Virus record (IMG/VR): IMGVR_UViG_3300047494_000107
Coordinates: 1-64,000 of that record
Reading direction: 5' to 3' (one strand)
DNA: 64,000 nucleotides
From: a virus
In this document: positions 1-7,193 of the stretch, in pieces
How positions within the stretch are numbered: position 1 is the stretch's first letter
How the letters are laid out: each line of letters opens with the position of its first letter
Notes under the pieces: generated by a model
Database searches by the model: none
What the model was told of the DNA's origin: nothing
What the model saw: only the letters and a program-made list of their open reading frames with translations
Translations under genes and position numbers: made by a program

Positions 1-137
1 GTTCGTAATCTCCATTGGGGTTGTCCGTCTCAGTGAGCAAAGATTACCGTGACTAACGGTGTAGCGCAAGCCTTATTTTGGGCTTTGAGCGGAAAAATCC
101 GTATCAAGACCATCGGATGCGGCGGCGACGTGTCAGG
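1..137. other. Left edge, no gene seen
   Basis: No convincing reading frame. The only structure noticed is a weak stem, AAGCC pairing with GGCTT across TTATTTT near 70-87. It lies just downstream of the minus-strand gene ending at 138 and could be a weak terminator, but there is no clear U-run. Confidence 0.3.
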
Positions 138-392
138 CTAGGCCAGTGCGGATTCAAGTGATCCGTAACGCACGATATCTCGGGCGAGCTGGGTGGGCCT
201 GTAGTCGACTATTGCGTCGCCTTCGCGGTTGGTCCAGAGAATGTTGCGCCCGACTAGTGCCTTGATTGTGCGCACACCCTGCATCGCAGTCTTGAAGTGT
301 GCATCGCCTGCGAAAGTAAAGCCTGATTGCACAGCCTCTTGAACGGTTCGCATCTCAATCTTGGTTAGTTCTTTGGTCCTGTAGTGTGTCAT
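138..392 (-). CDS. Hypothetical protein, 84 aa
   Basis: Not recognised. A soluble, basic 84-residue protein starting MTHYRTKELTK and ending in a short acidic/aliphatic tail; no membrane segment or Cys motif. It is the last visible gene of the minus-strand accessory block. Its first 14 coding bases are the same as those of the next upstream gene (start at 775), so the two genes share a duplicated initiation region. The Shine-Dalgarno is weak (GGA about 15 bases upstream). Reality rests on intact frame, same orientation as neighbours and the shared start. Confidence 0.6.
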   Translation of the reverse strand: MTHYRTKELTKIEMRTVQEAVQSGFTFAGDAHFKTAMQGVRTIKALVGRNILWTNREGDAIVDYRPTQLARDIVRYGSLESALA

Positions 393-433
393 GGCTTGTC
401 TCGTTTCCAGGGGTTTGAGGGGGCGGCGAAGTG

Positions 434-775
434 CTAGAGAGTGACGTGAGTCAGTTCAGCATTAATACGGGTGAAGTGTTCATCCCGGAGTCTCGCCGAC
501 AAGCCGACATGGTCAAACGCCTTGAACGCTTTGCGCGCCTCGGTCAGTGAAGTGTGATAGCTGGTGTTTTCTCCACGAATCCACCGGCCGCCACCCGACA
601 CGCGATAGACGCGGTAAATGCTTGGCGCGCGCTCAAGCGTGACATAGCTTTCGGCGTTGACAGCGTGCGTTCCGCGGAATTCGACAAGTCCGCGCGCCAT
701 CCCATACGCCGTGAGAGCGCCGCGCGTGGTGTAAATCTTACGCTCGCCGGCTTTGTTATCGCTGTAGTGTGTCAT
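434..775 (-). CDS. Hypothetical protein, 113 aa
   Basis: Not recognised. Starts MTHYSDNKAGER and contains a stretch rich in Tyr, Arg and Gly around residues 50-72 (YRVYRVSGGGRWIRGE), then a helical segment TEARKAFKAFDHVG. No signal peptide or membrane helix. AAGGA nine bases before ATG supports the start at 775. It sits between the integrase and the 84-aa gene on the same strand, probably a small accessory or early gene. Confidence 0.6.
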   Translation of the reverse strand: MTHYSDNKAGERKIYTTRGALTAYGMARGLVEFRGTHAVNAESYVTLERAPSIYRVYRVSGGGRWIRGENTSYHTSLTEARKAFKAFDHVGLSARLRDEHFTRINAELTHVTL

Positions 776-861
776 GGGCGTAATCCTTTGGTTGCTTGCT
801 GAAAATGAGACTACGCAGGATGCGGGGTCAGGTCAAGCGCAGGTGTATCAAGAGCTAGTTA

Positions 862-901
862 AGAATCGTTCGCAACTGGGCGTCTAATTGCGAACGATTC
901 T
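862..901. repeat. Perfect 14-bp inverted repeat downstream of integrase
   Basis: AGAATCGTTCGCAA (862-875) and its exact complement (888-901) are separated by 12 bases. The pair lies 15 bp past the integrase stop codon. No U-run follows on the minus strand, so it is not a standard intrinsic terminator; it could be a transcription end, an attP core-type site or a regulator-binding palindrome. Confidence 0.7.
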
Positions 902-915
902 CAATTGCAATTGGC

Positions 916-1818
916 TCACTCGGGCAGTCTCATACCGCTCGACTCTCCCGGCCTTGCATGCACGTAACGGCTTGTAGTTACTAGACTTTCATGGCCCAAT
1001 GTTGCCTGTAGTGTTGCAATCGGCGCACCTCGGTCAAGCGAATGGCTTGCATGGGCGTGCCGCAACCAATGGGCTGATACCGTTTCGGGTAGGCCAGCTA
1101 ATGATACAGCCTGCTTCACAATTCTGTGTATTGTAGAGCTAACAGGTTGTCCACCACTTGCGTTTCCGAATACATAATCGGTAATCTTGCAATTTGCATG
1201 TTGCAGTGCACAAATTTTCTGCCATGCCTTGCCGTAGACCAGCACAACCCGCCCTTTGCCGCCCTTGCCGTGCACCGAGATCTGACCGCGACCATCGCCT
1301 CGGTCTGTCAGGTCACACCAACGAATCCCCGCCAGCTCGGAGATTCGGAATCCCCCGCTATACAGCGTTCGGACGATGGCCGAATGCCGGTCACCAAGGC
1401 TATCAGCCGCAGCCAAGAGGCGGAGCATGTCGGACTCGCTCATGATGCGCGCCGCTCGATCATTGCGCACGGTGGGCAGGCTGATGGCCGTCGCCACGTT
1501 GGCGAGCGTGCCGCGAGCTTGCAGGTAACCCGTCGTGTGGGCGTAGCTGTATAGTGACTTGATGGCCGCGAGCCGCTGAGCACGGGTTGCTGGCGCGCCT
1601 TGCATGCCGTCGGCGTAGTCCTGCAGCGCCACCGCGGTGACCTGGTGCAGTGGCAGCCGCACCGCCGCTCGGAACGCCGCCACGGCGTCTCTGTAAGCCC
1701 GCCACGTGGCCGGCGAGCCGCTATGTCGCCTGAGCCATAGGTCGACCATGGCATCGTCTGTTGCCGCCCCTGACCAGTCTGCCGGGCTCGGTGCCCTATC
1801 AACCACTGCTAGGTCCAT
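916..1818 (-). CDS. int: Tyrosine recombinase / phage integrase
   Basis: A 300-aa XerC/D-like site-specific recombinase. The N-terminal SAM-like core-binding domain spans about residues 20-110 (ATWRAYRDAVAAFR). The catalytic domain follows: Arg158 in GGFRISELAG, Lys in the GKGGKG turn near 188, His250 and Arg253 in HWLRHAHASH, His276 in LGHES and nucleophile Tyr285 in RYVHA. All catalytic positions are present, so it should be active in integration or excision. The start is fixed by GGAGG eight bases before ATG. It lacks the long arm-binding domain of lambda Int, so its attachment sites may be simple; inverted repeats at 862-901 and 1910-1945 flank the gene. Excisionase-like genes lie far away at 44.9-45.3 kb. 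Confidence 0.95.
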   Translation of the reverse strand: MDLAVVDRAPSPADWSGAATDDAMVDLWLRRHSGSPATWRAYRDAVAAFRAAVRLPLHQVTAVALQDYADGMQGAPATRAQRLAAIKSLYSYAHTTGYLQARGTLANVATAISLPTVRNDRAARIMSESDMLRLLAAADSLGDRHSAIVRTLYSGGFRISELAGIRWCDLTDRGDGRGQISVHGKGGKGRVVLVYGKAWQKICALQHANCKITDYVFGNASGGQPVSSTIHRIVKQAVSLAGLPETVSAHWLRHAHASHSLDRGAPIATLQATLGHESLVTTSRYVHARPGESSGMRLPE

Positions 1819-2128
1819 TGCCTACCCTCCTCGGTGCCACCATGGCACACGCAATATAATGCTAATTGTCTTGCGTGGTTCAAGGGGCAAAGCGCGCTCG
1901 ATGCAACCTGACTACGCGCCATGCGGACCCGCATCGTGCGTAGTCATATATCTAGCGATATCAACGGGTTAGCCCGATGGGGGCGGCAGGTGCGGGACTT
2001 GTCGGACAATCCTCGGCGATACGGCTTACCACCCCGCGAAAAATTTAGCTAAATATATGGTTTTCAAGTGTTTTTACGTTGACACTTCGTAAAGCCGTCG
2101 TATCTTGATTATGCGGTCAGGTTTTAGC
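1819..2128. other. 310-bp non-coding region upstream of integrase
   Basis: No reading frame looks real here. It holds the 1910-1945 palindrome and an AT-rich patch at 2038-2115 containing ATATATGG and TTTTACG tracts, unlike the GC-rich surroundings. It would carry the integrase promoter (minus strand) and the end of the gene at 2129, and is a reasonable place for attP. No core sequence can be assigned without a host junction. Confidence 0.5.
1910..1945. repeat. 17-bp imperfect inverted repeat upstream of integrase
   Basis: Left arm GACTACGCGCCATGCGG (1910-1926) and right arm CCGCATCGTGCGTAGTC (1929-1945) are separated by only two bases and match at 15 of 17 positions. The centre is too tight for a recombinase core with a 6-8 bp overlap, so a cruciform or regulator site is more likely. 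It lies 92 bp upstream of the integrase start. Confidence 0.7.
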
Positions 2129-2590
2129 TTATATTGCAGTGTAGTCTAAACCCTCGGGGTCGGGTCCGCGCATCACGCACGGTATATGCTCGCCTGGCTT
2201 AAACGAGCGACAGAGCGCCGGACGGTTATCGTAGTCGCCGCATTTACCGTCGCGCGTAAGGTTCGGGCACCACAAAACCCATGCGCCGCTCTGGCGCCGG
2301 TATAGCGGCATGAACGGAAGCCCTATCGCGGCACAGTCGCCAGTAAGGCGGTCTCCGTTGCCGGCAACGTATGGCTGACCGTTTTCCAGGTACGTCGGTA
2401 TCGTGGCGAGTTCGACCAGCAAGTCTAAATGCAAAGCGCCCCGTTTGAAGTCGCCTGCAGCCAGCACAATGTTGCGGCAGCAGAACCCAGGCGCGAAGCA
2501 CGAACCGCAGTCTACTGCGACTTTCGGTTTGCGCGGTCGGTCTGGGTCTACGTGCTTAGGGTATTCGCATTCGTCGTCGGGTTTGTTCAT
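2129..2590 (-). CDS. YkgJ-family cysteine-cluster protein
   Basis: A 153-aa protein with the Cys layout of the YkgJ / putative zinc- or iron-chelating family (PF03692-type). An N-terminal cluster CGSCFAPGFCC is followed, after a long spacer, by CPNLTRDGKCGDYDNRPALCRSF, matching the family signature of a Cys, then Cys and a tyrosine, then RP..CR.F. Function is unknown in general; some members are tied to oxidative modification or metal binding. Soluble, no signal peptide. It is alone between two non-coding stretches and transcribed leftwards. The Shine-Dalgarno is weak. Confidence 0.8.
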   Translation of the reverse strand: MNKPDDECEYPKHVDPDRPRKPKVAVDCGSCFAPGFCCRNIVLAAGDFKRGALHLDLLVELATIPTYLENGQPYVAGNGDRLTGDCAAIGLPFMPLYRRQSGAWVLWCPNLTRDGKCGDYDNRPALCRSFKPGEHIPCVMRGPDPEGLDYTAI

Positions 2591-2657
2591 CTGCTTGCCG
2601 TCCGTGTATTGCAGTGTGTAAGGGGCGCCGTCACGCAGAGTAGTTCAGGACGGCGGA

Positions 2658-2692
2658 GAACCGCCAGGAACCGAGCGGAACCAACAAGAACC
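2658..2692. repeat. Four GAACC repeats at exact 10-bp spacing
   Basis: GAACC begins at 2658, 2668, 2678 and 2688; a fifth lies off-register at 2704. On the minus strand this reads GGTTC every helical turn. Ten-base spacing rules out a coding repeat and suggests a protein bound along one face of DNA. Confidence 0.6.
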
Positions 2693-2813
2693 CGTTCCCT
2701 GTGGAACCGGAGGTTGTCGGTCTCTCCCGACTGTCACGCCGTCTCTCGGTAGGGCGTTCCCGGCTGGCTGGTCCAGCAACCATCCCCGCGCGCGGCAGGG
2801 ATTTCGTAGGGTG

Positions 2814-2841
2814 CCCCGATCCAGCAAAGGATCGCTCGGGG
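2814..2841 (-). other. GC-rich hairpin
   Basis: CCCCGA (2814-2819) pairs with TCGGGG (2836-2841), with a nested TCC/GGA pairing around AGCAAA. No U-run follows on either strand, so it is not a standard terminator. It is about 64 bp upstream of the gene ending at 2906 and could end that unit by another mechanism or structure the leader of the YkgJ-like gene. Confidence 0.4.
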
Positions 2842-2905
2842 CCACACAATCTCGTAAGTTAGCTTCCGCTATCCCCTCTGCTGGAATCTCGTGGCGCTTA
2901 CTTGT

Positions 2906-3271
2906 TTAGTAGCTGGGTGACTGCATTTTGAAGGTATCTGTTTTGCACGTATACATCTCGCCCTTGGCGCCGCGGATGATCCAGTCGCCGGGGCACACTA
3001 CGTGGCCGTTTTCTAAGGTGTCGATCCATCCGTGATCGTGCATCACATTGCCGCAACGCTCGCACTGACGTGTTCCAGAGTCATCAGGTCGGCGATAGTA
3101 TCGGACGACGCTGCCTTCCCGCCCGCGTTCGCGCCGGTATTCACCAGAGAAAACGGTCAGTTCTCCGTCCTCAAAGCCGTATTGATCTTCGGAGTAGTCT
3201 GCGGGGTGATCGCCGTTACGGAACCATTGCGTCGCTTCAATTACGACCGACTTTTCGCGGGATAACGCCAT
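2906..3271 (-). CDS. Conserved phage protein with CxxC and PGDWI motifs
   Basis: 121 aa from the ATG at 3271 (AGGGG just upstream); a longer frame to 3394 is rejected because its extra residues overlap the next gene and look like out-of-frame Arg-rich sequence. Contains VVIEATQWFRNGDHP, a single CERCG knuckle, HDHGWIDTLENGH and CPGDWIIRG, a pattern I know from small accessory proteins of many tailed phages. Its function is not known. The two Cys and nearby His residues could bind a metal. Part of a minus-strand run with the next three genes. Confidence 0.8.
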   Translation of the reverse strand: MALSREKSVVIEATQWFRNGDHPADYSEDQYGFEDGELTVFSGEYRRERGREGSVVRYYRRPDDSGTRQCERCGNVMHDHGWIDTLENGHVVCPGDWIIRGAKGEMYTCKTDTFKMQSPSY

Positions 3272-3291
3272 TTTAGCCCCTGTGTTGAAAG

Positions 3292-3609
3292 CTACAAATA
3301 CCCTGCAGACGTGGCCGCCATGACGAGGTCGGCGCGGGCGCAGTTGCCGTTGTCGGTCGCGTCTTGTATCAGATCGCCGTAGCATGGCCAGCACTCATAG
3401 CGCGGCAGGCATTCATAGACGTACCACTTGCGGATACCTGCGCACGCGAGGCACGTCTTGAACGAGGCGCCTTGGTTGTCCCACACGCCTGACACATACT
3501 CGTATGTGTCGCCGACCTTGATCGTCCCGTCGCACTCGCAGCAGCGGTGCTCCCTGCGAGCCCTGCGGATGGTTGTCGTCATCGTGGCTGGCGGGTCGCA
3601 GTCACACAC
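3292..3609 (-). CDS. Cysteine-rich phage protein
   Basis: About 105 aa. Begins MCDCDPP from a GTG at 3609, with GACGAG as ribosome site. Motifs: HRCCECDGTIKVGDTYEYVSGVWD, then FKTCLACAGIR and ECWPCYG, a set of paired CxxC knuckles expected to bind zinc. This layout (CECG..I..G..YEYVSGVWD) recurs in small phage proteins of unknown role. The start overlaps the end of the 35-aa gene just upstream on the strand, giving a compact minus-strand cluster. Confidence 0.75.
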   Translation of the reverse strand: MCDCDPPATMTTTIRRARREHRCCECDGTIKVGDTYEYVSGVWDNQGASFKTCLACAGIRKWYVYECLPRYECWPCYGDLIQDATDNGNCARADLVMAATSAGYL

Positions 3610-3614
3610 GGCAG

Positions 3615-3722
3615 TTACTCGTCCGGCTGTGTGAAGACGATGACTACGCCGTCCCGAGCAACGACGCCCGACGCGATACACTCTTGGGGTTTCTTGGTGG
3701 CGTCACCGTCATAGTCAGCCAT
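3615..3722 (-). CDS. 35-aa peptide between Fic and Cys-rich gene
   Basis: A short frame MADYDGDATKKPQECIASG... ending FTQPDE. GGAG lies eight bases before its ATG, and it begins one base after the Fic stop codon, so translation is probably coupled to Fic. Not recognised. Its position next to a Fic enzyme makes a small partner or regulator conceivable, but no antitoxin motif is visible; the Fic protein already has its own inhibitory helix. Confidence 0.5.
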   Translation of the reverse strand: MADYDGDATKKPQECIASGVVARDGVVIVFTQPDE

Positions 3723-3723
3723 C

Positions 3724-4194
3724 TCATTTCTCCATAACAATCGGTTGCGACTTGTTCGCCGCCAGTGTCTGGTAGTACCAGCGGTGCAGGAACGGCAAGC
3801 TGAACGGGTCTTGCCTGTGTGCTTGCATGCTCCAGGCCCAGATGATGCGCCCGGTTCGACCGTTGCCATCCATGAACGGGTGCAGGGTCTCGAACTCGAC
3901 GTGGGATTGCCACGGGTCGGCGCCTTCGGACACCCAGGTCGCCAGGCCCCGCAGTTGCCCGCGCATCATGGGACCGCCCGGAGGGGCGATGTGATTGGCG
4001 ACACGGACGTTCATGCCTCTGCGTGTGCGGAGCGGCATGCCGGGTGCGTAGACGGCTTGCACGGCGCAGATGCTGTCGACGTCGAGCTGCTCCAAGCCGA
4101 GGAAGTGCTTGGACGCGGCGAACTCGTCAGGCGTCACCTCACGGTGAATACCTTCGATCGCGTTGCTCTCTGTGAGGAAGGCGAGGAGTGCCAT
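3724..4194 (-). CDS. fic: Fic/DOC family enzyme with built-in inhibitory helix
   Basis: 156 aa from the ATG at 4194 (AAGGA eight bases upstream, within the end of rtcB). The canonical Fic motif HPFMDGNGRTGR spans residues 105-116 with all catalytic and anion-hole residues. Residues 10-15, SNAIEG, match the (S/T)xxxE(G/N) inhibitory motif, here N-terminal as in class II Fic proteins. Fic enzymes usually transfer AMP to hydroxyl side chains; the target here is unknown. It starts five bases after the RtcB stop, so the two are probably one operon. In a phage it could act on host translation or signalling, or belong to a toxin-like exclusion function. Confidence 0.92.
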   Translation of the reverse strand: MALLAFLTESNAIEGIHREVTPDEFAASKHFLGLEQLDVDSICAVQAVYAPGMPLRTRRGMNVRVANHIAPPGGPMMRGQLRGLATWVSEGADPWQSHVEFETLHPFMDGNGRTGRIIWAWSMQAHRQDPFSLPFLHRWYYQTLAANKSQPIVMEK

Positions 4195-4198
4195 GACA

Positions 4199-5551
4199 CT
4201 AGTCCTTGAACGGGTCGAACTCGCCGTTTCCCGCCATGACGACGGCAAACGGCCGAAGAGTGTGCAGCACCTTCACCGACCCGGCATGGTGCGCCAGCAC
4301 GTCCGGTAAGCGACGATACGCCATCGGGCTTTCATCAAGGTCGCCGCCGATCAGCGTCACGCCGCGCTCGGTCAGCCATGCGTCCATCTGAGCGCGTTGG
4401 AAAGTGCGGATCGCTTGCTTGCGGCCGAACAGCCGGCCCGCGCCATGAACGGTCGAATAGAGGGCGAACTTCGCCTTCGGGCAATCGACGCCTTCCAGGA
4501 TCACCGCGTCGTCGCCCATGCTGCCGCCGACGAAGCCGCGCTGGCCCGGGAACGCCGGCGTCGCGCCCTTGCGTACCACCCATAGATCGCGCCCGTCGTG
4601 CGTCTCGCGCCACGCATAGTTGTGGTGGTTGTGGATCATGTCGGTGACCGCGCCTCCGATGATCTGGCGCACACGCTCAACCACCCATTCCCGGCCGGCG
4701 TAGGCGTAGCGCCCGGCAAGTTTCATGGCGGCGATGTACCGGCGGCCAATCTCGCTATCCTCGTCGACCACGGCCGGCGGGACGTGCATGCCATCCTTGC
4801 CGCCTGACAGTTTGAGATATTTCGTGGCGCTGGTGTGGCCCAAGCCTCGGCTGCCGAAGTGAACGCCGATCCACACGAACCCGCCGTCATCGCGCATCAG
4901 GTCGACGTAGTGGTTGCCTGATCCGACCGTCCCGAGTTGACCGGCCGCCTTGGCGCGGTAGTCCGTCATGTCTGCCGCGCGCCAAGCGTCCGCGTCGTCC
5001 AGCAGTTCGTGTTCGACCCGATCGGCATTCGTGCGGCCCACGCCGAACGACACGGCGCTTGCTATGTCGCGGGTGATTTGGCTCACGCGGTCGGCGATGT
5101 CGGTGAACGGCACATCGAGCCGGACCGCCATGTTGCCGCAGGCGATGTCGAACCCGACGCCGCTGATACTGATCTGGCGCTCGTAAGCGACGACGCCGCC
5201 GACCGGCTGGGCATATCCCAGATGCCCGTCAGCGCAGATGACGCCGGCCACAGCGTTGCCGACGCTCATGCAATTGCGCATCTGGGCAATCGTCGCTTCG
5301 TCATGTTCGCCCATCACCGTGAGCGGACTGTTCTGATACGCCATATCCTGCGGGCGCATGTTCACGATCTCGGCCGCAAACTTGGCAGCTTCGTCCGCAT
5401 TTTGTTGCGCCCGCGCCTGATCGCGGAACGAACACCACGCGGGCATCGTGCGGTCGCTGCCGGGGATGGCGATGCGTTCGTCGGGCTGCAGGCCGGCGGC
5501 GGTCGCCATGTCTCGGCAGCGCTTTTCTAGCGGGTCTACACGACGCGGCAT
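4199..5551 (-). CDS. rtcB: RtcB-type RNA ligase
   Basis: 450 aa, close to full length for the RtcB 3'-phosphate/5'-OH RNA ligase family. Seen in order: ADGHLGYAQPVGG, GVGFDIACGN with the metal-binding Asp and Cys, GTVGSGNHYVDL, VHFGSRGLGH, MIHNHHNYA, KGATPAF...GSMG and STVHGAGR with the guanylylated His. All key residues are present, so it should be active with GTP and Mn2+. RtcB repairs tRNA or rRNA cut to 2',3'-cyclic phosphate ends. No archease gene is seen. A phage copy could reseal host tRNAs cut by anticodon nucleases during defence (inference). Transcribed with fic. Confidence 0.95.
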   Translation of the reverse strand: MPRRVDPLEKRCRDMATAAGLQPDERIAIPGSDRTMPAWCSFRDQARAQQNADEAAKFAAEIVNMRPQDMAYQNSPLTVMGEHDEATIAQMRNCMSVGNAVAGVICADGHLGYAQPVGGVVAYERQISISGVGFDIACGNMAVRLDVPFTDIADRVSQITRDIASAVSFGVGRTNADRVEHELLDDADAWRAADMTDYRAKAAGQLGTVGSGNHYVDLMRDDGGFVWIGVHFGSRGLGHTSATKYLKLSGGKDGMHVPPAVVDEDSEIGRRYIAAMKLAGRYAYAGREWVVERVRQIIGGAVTDMIHNHHNYAWRETHDGRDLWVVRKGATPAFPGQRGFVGGSMGDDAVILEGVDCPKAKFALYSTVHGAGRLFGRKQAIRTFQRAQMDAWLTERGVTLIGGDLDESPMAYRRLPDVLAHHAGSVKVLHTLRPFAVVMAGNGEFDPFKD

Positions 5552-5554
5552 CAG

Positions 5555-5950
5555 TTACCCTCCCATTCCTCGGACAAGCCCTTTCAGTGCCAGTGCGTGC
5601 ATGTGGTCGGCAAGCGTCTTCGTGCCCATGCCGTTGAGGCGCTGAGCGAACAGTTCGACCAGCGACAGTTCCGAGTCGTAGATCCTGTCATCGGCCAGCG
5701 GCGGTATGCAGGCGTAGACGGTGCCCGAGCCGGTGCTGTCGGCGTAGCTTTCGAACGGAACAGCCGTGGCGCATTCAGTGTTGGGCGGCGGCCCCATGCT
5801 GTTGAGCCGCGTCGACATGAGGCTGTACCACAGCGTCTGGTCGGTCTGAGCTTGGCTGGCGGCGAGGACGCTGCTTTCACCGCAGTCGATGTTGGACACG
5901 CCGAGCGTTGCGCAGATGACGAATGCGCCAGGCAGTAGGATGCTAGACAC
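5555..5950 (-). CDS. Putative exported small protein
   Basis: 131 aa from the GTG at 5950, chosen because a strong GGAGGT lies just upstream; a longer frame to 6007 has no ribosome site. The N-terminus VSSILLPGAFVICATLGVS is a weak signal peptide or membrane anchor. The rest is Ser/Thr-rich with three Cys. Ends three bases before the rtcB start, so it is likely co-transcribed with rtcB and fic. Not recognised. Confidence 0.6.
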   Translation of the reverse strand: MSSILLPGAFVICATLGVSNIDCGESSVLAASQAQTDQTLWYSLMSTRLNSMGPPPNTECATAVPFESYADSTGSGTVYACIPPLADDRIYDSELSLVELFAQRLNGMGTKTLADHMHALALKGLVRGMGG

Positions 5951-6020
5951 GCCACCTCCTCGCGTTTGATACAGACTCCTTGATACGCGTTGCCGCCGTT
6001 GTGTCAACGATTATCTGGCG

Positions 6021-6494
6021 TTACAGTGGCTCTGTGACGACAGGACTTGGGTGTCGCACCGTCTTAGCCACGGCCTTGAAGATGATGTAGGTTGACTTCG
6101 GGTCTGACATAGCCGCGCTACGTTCGGCGAAGGCTTTTGCGGCCTCGAAAGTTGGGTGGGTCATTTGGGTTTCGCCGAACATAACGGCGTCCGACCCGCT
6201 CTTTAACCCCACCAAGAAAGGGCCACCAGTGGTGTCTACGAGACGCATTTTCATGCTCGTATCTCCTGGAGGAGTGGAGTTATCCGGGAAAGACTGGGTG
6301 GAGTTCGCCCATCCTATGAGATTATATGAGTTTGGTATCGGCTTTAAGTCACCGTCAATATCCGCGTACCACTTGTCCTTGGTGGTAAACCAAGTGCATT
6401 TATTAAACCAAACAATAGGTAACGGCCCTGAGACACGTGATGCGAATATGGCTATTGCGCGTCCGTCTTTAGGTGCGGTTTTCATTGGGTTCAT
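6021..6494 (-). CDS. DUF551-like protein
   Basis: 157 aa. Start fixed by GGAGGACGC directly before ATG 6494, overlapping the stop of the preceding gene (ATGA). Residues 1-60 resemble the DUF551 pattern common in phage accessory regions: MKTAPKDGRAI, then aromatic residues and IGWA. The C-terminal half (VDTTGGPFLVGL..., then EAAKAFAERSAA) looks like a second small domain. Function unknown. Third gene of the coupled run 7041-6021. Confidence 0.7.
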   Translation of the reverse strand: MNPMKTAPKDGRAIAIFASRVSGPLPIVWFNKCTWFTTKDKWYADIDGDLKPIPNSYNLIGWANSTQSFPDNSTPPGDTSMKMRLVDTTGGPFLVGLKSGSDAVMFGETQMTHPTFEAAKAFAERSAAMSDPKSTYIIFKAVAKTVRHPSPVVTEPL

Positions 6495-6658
6495 GCGTCC
6501 TCCAATATCTTCGCTGCGGCAGGCGCCAACGGTCGAGGCTTCGGTGCCGCGACGACCGTACAAGGCTCATCAGGCGGCCTGCGGTTCTTCGGGTTGTCAC
6601 GTAGCGTCGAACGGCGAATGGCCTTGGTTTTGACCAGTACTGCGCGGTTCACCGGCAT
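6491..6658 (-). CDS. 55-aa basic, proline-rich protein
   Basis: MPVNRAVLVKTKAIRRSTLRD... ending AAAKILEDA; rich in Arg, Lys and Pro. Its ATG overlaps the stop of the gene ending at 6658 and its TGA overlaps the ATG at 6494, so it is translationally coupled on both sides. That arrangement is the main evidence that it is a gene. Not recognised. Confidence 0.6.
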   Translation of the reverse strand: MPVNRAVLVKTKAIRRSTLRDNPKNRRPPDEPCTVVAAPKPRPLAPAAAKILEDA

Positions 6659-7041
6659 CAATGCACCACGGCGCCCGGCGGCGTCCCTTTGTCCATGGCG
6701 CCTGGGATCACCTGAAGCCCGAGCGCGGACAGTTCGTCTGCGTTGAGGCTTGAGATCGACACCTTCCCTTTGCTCGTCGCGATCAGCGGGGCGTAGAAGG
6801 GAAGGTCGCTGGTCAGCGCCGCCCATCGAACGGCCAGCGCCTCAAACGTCCGGATGATCGCGTCTTCATTCGGGACCTCTAGAAGGTACAGAGTGTTCGG
6901 CTTGATCGACAGCACCTCTAGCTGCGCCATGATATGCGTCTCGACAAGGATCGCGGCTTCGATCAGCACGTCCCGGTTGGCGACGCTGCGGTTTTTCTCC
7001 GCCATGCTGCGAAGACGATCCGAGATTTGGCTAGGTGTCAT
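6658..7041 (-). CDS. Hypothetical protein, 127 aa
   Basis: Start at 7041 is preceded by GGAGGGG. Mixed helical protein (MTPSQISDRLRSMAEKNRS, later DELSALGLQVIPGAMDKG), no membrane segment. First gene of the three-gene coupled run reading leftwards from the divergent promoter region at 7042-7193. Not recognised. Confidence 0.7.
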   Translation of the reverse strand: MTPSQISDRLRSMAEKNRSVANRDVLIEAAILVETHIMAQLEVLSIKPNTLYLLEVPNEDAIIRTFEALAVRWAALTSDLPFYAPLIATSKGKVSISSLNADELSALGLQVIPGAMDKGTPPGAVVH

Positions 7042-7065
7042 GCAACCCCTCCGTTGGAGCGGTCA

Positions 7066-7084
7066 TGATACACGCGCTGTATCA
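7066..7084. promoter_or_regulatory. Palindrome TGATACA-N5-TGTATCA in divergent control region
   Basis: A perfect 7-bp inverted repeat around CGCGC, between the leftward gene (start 7041) and the rightward cluster (start 7194). Two further TGTATCA heptamers lie at 7148-7154 and 7185-7191. The arrangement suggests an operator controlling both directions. Confidence 0.6.
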
Positions 7085-7164
7085 TCCGTCAACAAATGGC
7101 TGAAAGCGACGCGAACGGCCCCGTTTTCGGCGTAGAACGGTCAAAACTGTATCAAAAGCAAGGC

Positions 7165-7192
7165 TTGACCGACACACGCCGAAGTGTATCAT
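7165..7192 (+). promoter_or_regulatory. Probable promoter for the 7.2-8.4 kb genes
   Basis: TTGACC (7165-7170) and TATCAT (7187-7192) are separated by 16 bp. The -10 ends one base before the ATG at 7194, so transcription would begin about at the in-frame ATG 7200, giving a leaderless message. TGTATCA of the recurrent motif overlaps the -10. Confidence 0.5.
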
Positions 7193-7193
7193 A

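Larger units (their letters stand above)
2591..2905. other. 315-bp non-coding, repeat-rich region
   Basis: No frame here reads like a protein. It contains four 10-bp-phased GAACC repeats (2658-2692), a short GGCGG/CCGCC stem at 2652-2665 and a hairpin at 2814-2841. These may form a leader or regulator-binding array for the minus-strand gene ending at 2129. Confidence 0.45.

Noticed and set aside
4206-5645. Plus-strand ORFs opposite rtcB
   Set aside because: They are Arg/Ala-rich shadows of the strong minus-strand gene.
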